Assembly: GCF_900174585.1 (NCBI RefSeq)
Contig: NZ_FWPT01000004.1
Span: 248,001 to 312,000, forward strand
Direction of reading: 5' to 3'
Length of the DNA stretch: 64,000 bases
Origin: Parendozoicomonas haliclonae
GTDB lineage: Bacteria; Pseudomonadota; Gammaproteobacteria; Pseudomonadales; Endozoicomonadaceae
Part shown: positions 9,784-17,900 of the stretch, piece by piece
How the letters are laid out: each line of letters opens with the position of its first letter
Position numbering within the stretch: the stretch's first letter is position 1
Notes under the pieces: model-generated
Seen by the model: only the letters and a program-made list of their open reading frames with translations
Database searches by the model: none
What the model was told of the DNA's origin: nothing
Translations under genes and position numbers: made by a program

Positions 9784-9933
9784 GCCTGCGGTTCAGCCTT
9801 TGATCGCCCCAGAACGGATGGAGGATCAAACGTAGACCATCTGTTTTATTTTTGTTGTGTGATTCCTTTTCAAATGTCTAAACCGTGCTATTTCTTTCCT
9901 TCCTGATTTTCCAGCCGCCTAGTACGGGAGTTT

Positions 9934-12090
9934 ATGTCACGGATAGCTTTGAATAATTTATGCATCCGTATTGCTTATCTCATTAGCCTTATTCTGGTTT
10001 CCATCAGCCATGATTCATTCGCCTATTGGTATATGGAGCTGGAAATCACTCTGGATCCGCGCAATCCATGGGTGAGCATAACCGGTGTAGATTCGATAAA
10101 AATCTTACCTGCCTCAAATACGTTGAAAGGCACACCACATTCTCCACCAGAGTACTATCTGGTTGGTAAAAGCAGTCAGCACGCTATCGCTCACGATAGT
10201 AGAAGACCTGGAAGAAGAAATTCTTTTGCCACTGCCAATCGGATACCGACTCTGTATGCCATACAGGTTGTAGAGGGCACAGGTTACTTACTGCGATCCA
10301 GGCTCTCATCTGCTCCAGATAAATCTGATTTTTTAATGGTTATGGAGGTGATTGATCAGACGCCTGCTGAAAACTGCTCGCCTTTCTTCGCCACCCTCTA
10401 TGCCAGTATGTATGGGAATATCGATCACTCTTTATTTAATACAGGACAATCTGAGTCGTCCGAAAAAGTCCTGAAAGCTCTATTGATGCACTGGGCACGT
10501 AAGTTGGAGGGCTCGATAAAAGAGGGCTGGGGACTCAGTACTCTGTCCATTATGTGGCGTCAGGTTTTCGCCGAGGACAAAATCACCTTCTCTACAAATT
10601 CAAATGACAAAGACCCAGAACCTCCTGTGGCGTTGCTTAAGGAGATGACTCTGGAAGTCAAAGCGAATAAGCAGCACACGCCTCAGCAGAAAAAGCCTTA
10701 TAAGCCCCCAAAGCTGGATGACAGCCTCTTTGAGGATAACTCCAGCGGTGACGACGCTTCTGAAGATGAAACCACGCCACTCGCTTTAGCGGGTCAGCCG
10801 ATATATCAGAAGATGCCGCAACGCTCCCTGCGCAGAATTACCCTTAAGGAAGGAAGCAGTGAGGAGTACCAGGAAGCCGTTGCTCAAATTAATAATGCCA
10901 CCGAGCAGCAAAAGGTTGATGCCCAGAAAAAAGATATCAATGCAAAATCAACTCTTAAACGTCTGGACCTTGAGCGTCTGGAAGTAAATAGAAAGCTTGT
11001 TGGTGTTTATCTGGCCAAGCAACCTGGAGCCGAATCCATCGTTTATAGCGGTTTTCTTCAGAACGATGCCGAGCCGGCCCGGTATATTGCGGTAAAACAG
11101 ACTTGCTGCCGTGCCAATGATCCAGTCTCGATACAGCGCAGGGAAAGGCTGCTGAAGTATTTTGATCACCAGCTTCAGCATTCCAACCTTATCCCTGTCT
11201 TACACTGGCAAAGATACAGAGACAGCCTGATAACCATCGAACCATTGATGTATCCCCTTGAGCTCAAAGGCCCCATGGCAATGGCGGAAATCAAACAATT
11301 TGCCAGGCAGATGCTTGATGTACTCGCATATTTACACTCTCTCCACTATGCCCATCTGGATTTCAAACCTGCCAATGTCGTTTTTCGCAAGAGAAAGGAC
11401 GCACCAAAGTTGTTTGTTCTGACAGACTTGAGCACCATGCGGCATATCAGTCTGGAGCCAGAACAGACACAGGACAATCAGGAGCCGTTGGTAGGAACTT
11501 TGACCTTCCTCCCACCAGAGACAATAGACATGGCTCTGAAATACCAGGCCGGAAAAGCCATAGATACCAGTCTGATCCAACCTTTCACTCAGGACCTTTT
11601 TGGCTATGCCATATCATTGATAGCACTGTATTTTGGCGAAGATCTCCGCCTCGCACATAATCGCTTCGTGTCTCCGGATAATCCGAAAGTCGATACTCTG
11701 CCCGAATACCGGGATATGTTAACGACGCTGCTAAATAGCACTTACAGCACAGAATCCTTTTCCAGCAGTTTCTTAACCATGCAGAAGTCCCTGGCCCCCC
11801 ACTTCAAGGCTCTGCCTGATTTCTGGTTCATGAACTTATTGAGGGACGTTTTAAGCTACTGTCGGCAAGCCAAGCACAATACTGCCAGCATACTCTACAA
11901 AAACCACTTTCAACTTAACGGTCCTGGTCGCCTGACTCCACCTCTTCCCAGTCACTCACAGTTAGTGGTTCCCAAAAGAAACAACTATCCCCCTGTTGTT
12001 CAGCCGCTGCCTGCCTCTGGAGTTAACTCTGGCAGCAACCAGCCTGTGTTCCCGACCATGAGCCGAAGGGATTATCGCAAACCTGATTAA
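9934..12090 (+). CDS. Exported protein with eukaryote-like Ser/Thr kinase domain
   Basis: Encodes 718 aa. The N-terminus has a hydrophobic signal or anchor (IAYLISLILVSISHDSFA). Residues 25-360 are unrecognised and include an acidic linker. A protein kinase fold spans about 360-650: YIAVK with the candidate ATP-lysine at K388, catalytic loop HLDFKPANV with D476 and N481, DLS at 498-500 in place of DFG, activation segment GTLTFLPPE at 521-529, and D554 of helix F. The Arg of HRD is Leu and the DFG Gly is Ser, so activity may be low or altered, but Lys, both Asp and Asn are kept. The tail is Pro-rich and basic. It is divergent from an exported unknown gene. An exported effector-like or periplasmic kinase is inference. 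Confidence 0.85.
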   Translation: MSRIALNNLCIRIAYLISLILVSISHDSFAYWYMELEITLDPRNPWVSITGVDSIKILPASNTLKGTPHSPPEYYLVGKSSQHAIAHDSRRPGRRNSFATANRIPTLYAIQVVEGTGYLLRSRLSSAPDKSDFLMVMEVIDQTPAENCSPFFATLYASMYGNIDHSLFNTGQSESSEKVLKALLMHWARKLEGSIKEGWGLSTLSIMWRQVFAEDKITFSTNSNDKDPEPPVALLKEMTLEVKANKQHTPQQKKPYKPPKLDDSLFEDNSSGDDASEDETTPLALAGQPIYQKMPQRSLRRITLKEGSSEEYQEAVAQINNATEQQKVDAQKKDINAKSTLKRLDLERLEVNRKLVGVYLAKQPGAESIVYSGFLQNDAEPARYIAVKQTCCRANDPVSIQRRERLLKYFDHQLQHSNLIPVLHWQRYRDSLITIEPLMYPLELKGPMAMAEIKQFARQMLDVLAYLHSLHYAHLDFKPANVVFRKRKDAPKLFVLTDLSTMRHISLEPEQTQDNQEPLVGTLTFLPPETIDMALKYQAGKAIDTSLIQPFTQDLFGYAISLIALYFGEDLRLAHNRFVSPDNPKVDTLPEYRDMLTTLLNSTYSTESFSSSFLTMQKSLAPHFKALPDFWFMNLLRDVLSYCRQAKHNTASILYKNHFQLNGPGRLTPPLPSHSQLVVPKRNNYPPVVQPLPASGVNSGSNQPVFPTMSRRDYRKPD

Positions 12091-12153
12091 GTATCGACTC
12101 ACTTGAAGCCGCAGGTATACTAGGCGCAAACAATAATAAAATGGATTTTTGCA

Positions 12154-12732
12154 GTGGATTTCTCCAAGCAACCAGGGATTGTCAGAGTTGCCTTCTCGAT
12201 TATTCGCATCACAGATTCCTTCACTGAAGTCACAGGGCGCGTTCTGTCCTGGCTGAATATTGCTCTGGTCATAAGCATCTGTACCGTCGTGTTTATGCGT
12301 TATGTGCTCAGCCTCGGCTCCATTGCCTTGCAGGAGCTGGCCATCTATCTCCATGCGTTTATCTTTCTGGGTTGCTGCGCCTACACACTTCGCCATGATG
12401 GCCACGTACGGGTCGATATCTTTTATCGTCGTTTCTCTGCTCGTAAAAAAGCCATTGTTAATGTTCTGGGAACACTGTTCCTACTCACGCCTGTCAGTCT
12501 GTTTATTGGCTATGCCAGCTGGGATTACATAGAGACCGCCTGGCAGTTGAGAGAATCATCACACGACGCTGGCGGCCTGCCATGGGTTTATCTGTTGAAA
12601 AGCATGATTCTGTTTCTGGTAGCCACGCTGCTTATTCAGGCCATTGCTGAACTGTTACGCGGACTGCTAACCATCAGCGGCTATCCAGCTGCAATTGAAC
12701 GCTCTGCCGAACCACTGCAGGAGGCTGCGTAA
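12154..12732 (+). CDS. TRAP transporter small permease (DctQ family)
   Basis: Four-helix membrane subunit (192 aa) of a tripartite ATP-independent periplasmic transporter, which normally works with a DctM subunit and a DctP binding protein to import dicarboxylates or other organic acids by Na+ symport. Hydrophobic segments and the family-typical SLGSIALQELAIYLHAFIFLGCCAYTLRHDGHVRVDIFY are visible. The start used is GTG 12154; no strong ribosome-binding site is seen, so it is uncertain. The stop codon overlaps the start of the DctM gene by one base, indicating translational coupling. No DctP gene lies on either side. Confidence 0.9.
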   Translation: MDFSKQPGIVRVAFSIIRITDSFTEVTGRVLSWLNIALVISICTVVFMRYVLSLGSIALQELAIYLHAFIFLGCCAYTLRHDGHVRVDIFYRRFSARKKAIVNVLGTLFLLTPVSLFIGYASWDYIETAWQLRESSHDAGGLPWVYLLKSMILFLVATLLIQAIAELLRGLLTISGYPAAIERSAEPLQEAA

Positions 12733-14096
12733 TGGATTATACGCCGCTGCTCATGTTTGCCGTTGTCTGCCTGATTCTTCTGGCAGGTTACCCCGTTGCC
12801 TTCTCTCTCGCCGGAACCGCTCTGGCCTTTGCGGCCATCGGGATAATGAATGGTGTCTTCGAGCCCGCTTTTCTCAACGCTCTGCCCAGCCGCCTTTACG
12901 GCATTATGACCAACCAGACTTTACTCGCTGTACCGCTGTTCGTACTGATGGGCGTAATGCTGGAAAAGTCTCGGGTGGCGGAAGATCTGCTCGATAATAT
13001 GGCCAGATTGTTTGGCCGTATGCGCGGCGGGCTTGGCATCTCTGTCACTCTCGTTGGCATGCTGCTGGCGGCCAGCACCGGTATTGTAGGTGCGACCGTT
13101 GTGACAATGGGCCTACTTTCGCTGCCCAGTATGCTAAAGCGCGGTTACGATCCCTCGCTGGCAACAGGCGCAATTTGTGCCACTGGCACATTGGGACAAA
13201 TTATCCCGCCTTCCATCGCACTGGTTCTGCTTGGTGATGTTCTCTCCAGTGCTTATCAGCAGGCACAGCTCAAGCAAGGTATCTTCTCTCCAGAAACGGT
13301 TTCTGTGGGTGACCTGTTTGTAGGGGCTTTGATTCCAGGCCTTATTCTTGTGGTGCTGTATATCACTTACCTGCTTATTGTCGCCTGGCTTAAGCCAGAG
13401 AAATCTCCAACCATTGAGATAGATGAAGACTTACGCTTCTTTGATCTGATCAAAAGCCTTCTTCCACCGTTACTGCTGATTTTTGCAGTTCTTGGCTCAA
13501 TCCTTACGGGGGTCGCAACTCCCACCGAAGCTGCCGGCGTTGGTGCTCTTGGTGCATCGTTGCTGGCTCTCCTTAAGCGACAGATGTCATTTTCAAAGCT
13601 GCATGAGGTCGTTACCAGCACCACTCGTATCACCTGTATGGTCTTTATGATCCTGATTGGGGCTTCTGTTTTCTCGCTGGTGTTCCGTGGGTTTGGCGGG
13701 GAGGAGCTGATCCACCAACTGTTTGAAAGTATGCCGGGCGGTGTGTTTGGCGCAACGCTGGTTGTGATGCTGGTGATCTTCGCCCTGGGCTTTATTCTCG
13801 ACTTTATCGAGATCACTTTTGTCGTTGTGCCAATTGTAGGCCCGGTTTTGCTGGCTATGGGGCTTGATCCGGTCTGGCTGGGCATTATGATCGCCGTGAA
13901 CCTGCAAACGTCGTTCCTGACACCGCCATTTGGGTTCGCACTGTTCTATCTTCGCGGTGTGGCTCCTGATACAGTACGCACTATAGAAATCTATCGCGGT
14001 GTTGCACCCTTTATTCTTATCCAGCTGATCCTGCTGGGCTTGTTGGCCGTATGGCCGCAACTTGCAACATGGCTACCCGAGCAGGTTTATGGTTAA
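12732..14096 (+). CDS. TRAP transporter large permease (DctM family)
   Basis: Encodes 454 aa, full length for DctM, with about twelve hydrophobic segments. The GIVGATVVTMGLLSLPSML and GQIIPPSIALVLLGD regions near residues 115-170 are characteristic of the family, as is the C-terminal LQTSFLTPPFGFALFYLRG. It forms the substrate- and Na+-translocating subunit. It begins one base inside the DctQ stop codon. The sequence type resembles mannitol/chloroaromatic or amino-acid-type TRAP permeases with a long 2-helix insert; the substrate cannot be told without the binding protein, which is absent here. Confidence 0.93.
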   Translation: MDYTPLLMFAVVCLILLAGYPVAFSLAGTALAFAAIGIMNGVFEPAFLNALPSRLYGIMTNQTLLAVPLFVLMGVMLEKSRVAEDLLDNMARLFGRMRGGLGISVTLVGMLLAASTGIVGATVVTMGLLSLPSMLKRGYDPSLATGAICATGTLGQIIPPSIALVLLGDVLSSAYQQAQLKQGIFSPETVSVGDLFVGALIPGLILVVLYITYLLIVAWLKPEKSPTIEIDEDLRFFDLIKSLLPPLLLIFAVLGSILTGVATPTEAAGVGALGASLLALLKRQMSFSKLHEVVTSTTRITCMVFMILIGASVFSLVFRGFGGEELIHQLFESMPGGVFGATLVVMLVIFALGFILDFIEITFVVVPIVGPVLLAMGLDPVWLGIMIAVNLQTSFLTPPFGFALFYLRGVAPDTVRTIEIYRGVAPFILIQLILLGLLAVWPQLATWLPEQVYG

Positions 14097-14158
14097 CACC
14101 CAGAAGCCACTGGCTCTTGAGGCAACCTCTCGACAACAATAAAAATGAGCCCTCTCTA

Positions 14159-14578
14159 ATGGAAGTATTGGAATACGAAGCAACGACTGACGCTGAGTCC
14201 GACGCTCTCCCGGCGCCCCAGGGTGAACTGACCCTGCAGATTCCAGCCATGCCCAGAGATACCAATCCGGATAATGATATTTTCGGAGGCTGGGTTGTCT
14301 CCCAAATGGATCTGGCAGCAGAGATTACTGCTCGCCGGGTTGCGAAAGGGCGCGTCACTACGATTTCCATCCACCAGCTCAACTTTCTGCGGCCTATCGA
14401 AGTCGGCGATATGGTCAGCTGCTACACCAATGTCACCAACATTGGCGGCAGCTCCATTCATATCGATGTGGAAGTCTGGGTTCAGCCACCGGCTGAGCAG
14501 GTTCCCCACAAGGTAACTGACGGCACATTTGTCTTTGTTGCCATCGATGCCAACCGCCGCACCCGCAGGATTCGATAA
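14159..14578 (+). CDS. Acyl-CoA thioesterase, YciA-like hotdog fold
   Basis: Encodes 139 aa from ATG 14159. A longer reading frame opens at 14051 inside dctM, but 139 aa matches the YciA family length and avoids a 46-bp overlap. Hotdog-fold motifs are visible: MPRDTNPDNDIFGGWVVSQMD, in which N and D are the catalytic-type residues of YciA-like enzymes, then GRVTTISIHQLNFLRPIEVGD and the terminal VFVAIDANRRTRRI. These cytoplasmic enzymes hydrolyse a range of acyl-CoAs. It follows the TRAP operon closely and could be cotranscribed with it. Confidence 0.9.
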   Translation: MEVLEYEATTDAESDALPAPQGELTLQIPAMPRDTNPDNDIFGGWVVSQMDLAAEITARRVAKGRVTTISIHQLNFLRPIEVGDMVSCYTNVTNIGGSSIHIDVEVWVQPPAEQVPHKVTDGTFVFVAIDANRRTRRIR

Positions 14579-14588
14579 TCGCTGATGG

Positions 14589-14636
14589 TATAAGACCTTC
14601 GTCGTAGTCAGACGTTTTTGCGACCAAGGTCTTATA
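14589..14636. terminator. Long inverted repeat, probable terminator
   Basis: An 11-bp perfect inverted repeat TATAAGACCTT / AAGGTCTTATA flanks 26 bp that contain a T5 run. It follows the thioesterase stop codon. The large loop and lack of a terminal T-run make simple Rho-independent termination uncertain. Confidence 0.45.
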
Positions 14637-14700
14637 GAATTCTTACCGCCTTCCTCCAATAATCGACCAAAGTTGATTAACTCAAGGTCGAGGAGGATGC

Positions 14701-15144
14701 ATGTCAGCCATCGCAGCACAGCTTGAATATCTGTCGCTTAAAGTGCGACCGCTTCTCCCTGCCCCTGACGTAAAAGCACGTTTCAAGCGCCGGACAGTTA
14801 AGGTCGTGCAAGCCAGCAAGTCCCGGATAGGTGGCTTTTTCCGCAACTTCGGCAAGAACGTTCGCTTAGGTGCCAGAAACTTCAGACGCGCCCAAAATGT
14901 TGCTCTACTTCTCCTGCTGCAAAGGCTCAGTCAGCTGTCCTATATCGCTCTCCTGGAATACTTCAGTATGTTTTCGGGTATTCCCGTTCCACAGTCTTAT
15001 TACGTGCTGGATCTTGTCTGTAATGTTGAGGACAGCCTGAATATGAACAGCTCGGTACCGGTGAATAACTTTGTGCAGGACTACACCCAGCGCCACGCTC
15101 CCGGAATGGCTCTGGATGCGGCTTATAAAATGGTCTGTTCTTAA
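14701..15144 (+). CDS. Small basic protein of unknown function (147 aa)
   Basis: The first 70 residues are strongly basic (RFKRRTVKVVQASKSR, RNFGKNVRLGARNFRRA), followed by a hydrophobic stretch VALLLLLQRLSQLSYIALLEYF that could be a membrane or amphipathic helix, then a C-terminal part with two cysteines. A strong ribosome-binding site (GAGGAGG, 14690-14696 region) supports ATG 14701. No family is recognised. Its TAA shares the four bases TTAA with the stop codon of the converging fumarylacetoacetase-family gene. Confidence 0.75.
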   Translation: MSAIAAQLEYLSLKVRPLLPAPDVKARFKRRTVKVVQASKSRIGGFFRNFGKNVRLGARNFRRAQNVALLLLLQRLSQLSYIALLEYFSMFSGIPVPQSYYVLDLVCNVEDSLNMNSSVPVNNFVQDYTQRHAPGMALDAAYKMVCS

Positions 15145-15809
15145 ACAACCTTTGTTGTCGCCGTCACCAGTCCAGGCAACTCGGCTTTCAGCTCCATGCC
15201 GGACTCAAGCTTACCCACACCTGCCGGCGTGCCCGTCAGAACTACATCGCCGGGTTGCAGTGTGAAGTATTTGCTGATGTAGGAAAGCAAAGCCGGAATC
15301 CCAAACAGCATCTGGGCACTGCTGCCATCCTGTCGTACATCACCATCAATCGTCAGCTTCACCGGAATATCATTAAGGTTCTGCCCGGTATATTTCAAAA
15401 ACCCGGAGAGAGGGCTGGCTCCATCAAAGGCCTTGGCTTTTTCCCAGGGATGACCTTTCTCTTTCAGCTTTGATTGCAGATCCCGCAAGGTCAGATCCAG
15501 AGCAACGCCTAAACCGACAATGCCGTTGGCCGCTTCAGCTTCTGAGACATTCTTCATGGTTTGACCAATCAATATGGCAATCTCAACCTCGTAGTGCACA
15601 TCCCCCAGCTCAGGAGCGAACACAAGGTCCTCTTCGAGTGGCGTAATCGCAGTGGCAGGTTTGATAAACAGAATAGGATCAGTTGGAATCGGGTTATTCA
15701 GCTCCCTGGCGTGTTCGGCGTAGTTCCGACCAACACAGACAACCTTGCCAACAGGAAGATCTACAGCTGAGTCTGCACTCTCTTCGCTAAACCAGTGATG
15801 CTGATACAT
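15141..15809 (-). CDS. Fumarylacetoacetate hydrolase family protein (acylpyruvase-like)
   Basis: Encodes 222 aa, the length of the short YcgM/FAHD1-type enzymes that cleave acylpyruvates or decarboxylate oxaloacetate with Mg2+. Motifs include VGRNYAEHARE, FIKPATAITP, the metal-binding HYEVEIAILIG (Glu-x-Glu) and GDVVLTGTPAGVG. The ribosome-binding site GAGGA is 7 nt from the ATG. The substrate cannot be fixed from sequence. It converges on the small basic protein with overlapping stop codons. Confidence 0.9.
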   Translation of the reverse strand: MYQHHWFSEESADSAVDLPVGKVVCVGRNYAEHARELNNPIPTDPILFIKPATAITPLEEDLVFAPELGDVHYEVEIAILIGQTMKNVSEAEAANGIVGLGVALDLTLRDLQSKLKEKGHPWEKAKAFDGASPLSGFLKYTGQNLNDIPVKLTIDGDVRQDGSSAQMLFGIPALLSYISKYFTLQPGDVVLTGTPAGVGKLESGMELKAELPGLVTATTKVV

Positions 15810-15958
15810 GGCATATTCCTCAAGTATTTTTCTTGTTTCAGAGCATTTGGGCGTGTTGATGTTTCAGGGCTATGATGAAAGTGCATAGGGGGAAATCTGC
15901 TATGCAACAATAAAACCTCAACAGTCCTCAGGCTGAACCTCTGATAGGGGTAAAACAT

Positions 15959-16219
15959 ATGAGCGAAGAACTTCAGCTCCGCATCCAGACCCTGCACGAT
16001 ATGCTCGAAGGCCAGCCAGTCGATGAATGCACTGCGGCCACACTCCGGCAGGTCACCAATGATCTCCAGATTGCTTTGGCTCAGGCTGAGGGTACGATTC
16101 CCGAAGAAGCCTATAACGAAGAACTGGAAAAAGCCGCCATAGAGTTTGCCGAAGACCATCCGGCTATCGCTCAGGTTATACGTCAGATTATGAATACGCT
16201 GGGTAATATTGGTATTTAA
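15959..16219 (+). CDS. DUF4404 family protein (86 aa)
   Basis: A short acidic helical protein, matching by eye the DUF4404 pattern: N-terminal ELQLRIQTLHDMLE, a middle IALAQAEG, and a C-terminal FAEDHPAIAQVIRQIMNTLGNIGI. The family has no known function and is common in gammaproteobacteria. It stands alone between a minus-strand hydrolase and a converging dehydrogenase, with a GGGG-type ribosome-binding site upstream. Confidence 0.8.
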   Translation: MSEELQLRIQTLHDMLEGQPVDECTAATLRQVTNDLQIALAQAEGTIPEEAYNEELEKAAIEFAEDHPAIAQVIRQIMNTLGNIGI

Positions 16220-16267
16220 AAGCCGGGTATATAAAAGCCCGATATTTAAGAGCCCTATCCGGCGGCA

Positions 16268-16290
16268 GGCACCAGAGAAGCTCTGGTGCC
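16268..16290. terminator. Hairpin between converging genes
   Basis: A perfect 10-bp stem GGCACCAGAG / CTCTGGTGCC with a 3-nt loop lies between the DUF4404 gene and the converging FAD-linked dehydrogenase. There is no long T-run, so it may terminate with help or mainly stabilise 3' ends. Confidence 0.6.
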
Positions 16291-16305
16291 AAAGCCTGTA
16301 CGAGC

Positions 16306-17715
16306 TTATAGATCGAAAATTTTGCCCGGGTTCATAATGCCGTTCGGATCAAACACCTTCTTGATACCGCGCATCATCTCAATCTCTGCAGCACTGCGGG
16401 TGTAAGTCAGATAATCCTTTTTCAGCAGCCCGACACCATGCTCGGCTGAAACTGAACCGCCATAGTTCTGCACTATCTCAAATATCCACTTACTCACCCG
16501 ATTGCACTGCTGCAGAAACTCCTCACGATCTAAAGCGTCCGGCTTGAGGATATTCAAATGCAGATTGCCGTCTCCGATATGACCAAACCAGATAATTTCA
16601 AAGTCTGGATATTCACGGGAAACCACATCATCAATCTCTGCCAAAAAGCCCGGCACCTTGGAAACCACCACCGAGATATCATTCTTGTAAGGTGTCCAGC
16701 GGGTGATGGTTTCACTGATATCTTCCCGGCAGCGCCATAGGTTCTGCAGCTGTTGCAGGCTTTGGCTCATCACGCCATCCAACACCCAGCCTTGCTCCAT
16801 GCAGTGCTCAAATAGTTCCATGGCGGTATCCGACACAGCTTCGCTGGTGCACTCAAACTCCAGCAGCGCATAAAAAGGTGTGGGTGTTTCAAACGGACGC
16901 GGAATACCGGAGTGTTCAACAACCTTGGAAAGCGCCTGCTCTGAGAAGAACTCAAACGCGGTCAGATCCATCTTCTCCTGGAAGGTTTTCAGGATGGACA
17001 TCACACCATCCATATCTTCCGCCCCCAGCATCAGCACAGTCAGTTCCTGAGGCGGACGGGCCAGACGCATAGTGGCTTCAACAATAAAGCCCAGCGTCCC
17101 TTCTGCACCGATAAAGAGCTGCTGCAGGTCGTAGCCGGTATTGTTCTTCATCAGGCCATTATTGAGTTCAAGCAGTTCACTGGTACCGGTCACCACTTTC
17201 AAGCCGGCCACCCAGTCCCGAGTCATGCCATAGCGAATAACCTTGATGCCGCCTGCGTTGGTCGCGATGTTGCCGCCAATCTGGCTGGAGCCGCTGGAGG
17301 CGAAGTCCACCGGATAGAACAGCCCCTGATCTTCAGCAAACTGTTGCAACTGTTCCGTGATAACGCCCGGGCCACAGGCAACAGTACGATCTATCGCATT
17401 GAATCCCGAGATGGTGTTCATACGGTCAAAGGCAACCACGATCTCACCATTGGTGGCGACAGCCGCAGCACTCAGTCCGGTACGGCCGCCGGATGGGACA
17501 AGGCCGATCTTATGTTCATTGGCAAAACGGGTAATCGCCTGAACTTCTTCGATCGAGGCAGGGAGAACAACGGCTAGTGGGGAAGGGTCAAGAAAACGGG
17601 TCCAGTCGCGACCGTAATTAACTAATGAGTCATCATCGGTAAGGACTTTGGGTTCACTGCCAGTCAACTCTGCAAGCGTGGCTTTAAGAAGGCTAATTAA
17701 CTGCTCTTTATTCAT
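16306..17715 (-). CDS. FAD-linked 2-hydroxyacid dehydrogenase (GlcD / D2HGDH-like)
   Basis: Encodes 469 aa from the ATG at 17715 (MNKEQLISLL); the frame stays open upstream to 17859 but the added residues have no family counterpart. The FAD-binding PCMH domain is visible with PSGGRTGLSAAAV and GSSQIGGNIATNAGGIKVIRYG, and the C-terminal FAD-oxidase domain ends with HIGDGNLHLNI, SAEHGVG and IMNPGKIFD. Enzymes of this class oxidise D-lactate, D-2-hydroxyglutarate or glycolate. It lies head-to-head with serA; SerA-type enzymes can make D-2-hydroxyglutarate, and in Pseudomonas a neighbouring D2HGDH removes it, so that is the most likely role here. Confidence 0.9.
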   Translation of the reverse strand: MNKEQLISLLKATLAELTGSEPKVLTDDDSLVNYGRDWTRFLDPSPLAVVLPASIEEVQAITRFANEHKIGLVPSGGRTGLSAAAVATNGEIVVAFDRMNTISGFNAIDRTVACGPGVITEQLQQFAEDQGLFYPVDFASSGSSQIGGNIATNAGGIKVIRYGMTRDWVAGLKVVTGTSELLELNNGLMKNNTGYDLQQLFIGAEGTLGFIVEATMRLARPPQELTVLMLGAEDMDGVMSILKTFQEKMDLTAFEFFSEQALSKVVEHSGIPRPFETPTPFYALLEFECTSEAVSDTAMELFEHCMEQGWVLDGVMSQSLQQLQNLWRCREDISETITRWTPYKNDISVVVSKVPGFLAEIDDVVSREYPDFEIIWFGHIGDGNLHLNILKPDALDREEFLQQCNRVSKWIFEIVQNYGGSVSAEHGVGLLKKDYLTYTRSAAEIEMMRGIKKVFDPNGIMNPGKIFDL

Positions 17716-17900
17716 TCTTCCGGCTGCCTTTTTATCGTTAAGCGTACAAACCGCGATACAATGTGCCGCCATTGTACGCATATACCGAAAAGTTTTCTCT
17801 AACCGTTGCGCGCCATGTGTTAGTATTGCCCTCCCGTATGAGGGTGCGGGCTTATCCAAGACATCAAATCACAACATCAAAGCAGTCAGGAAAAGTGAGC

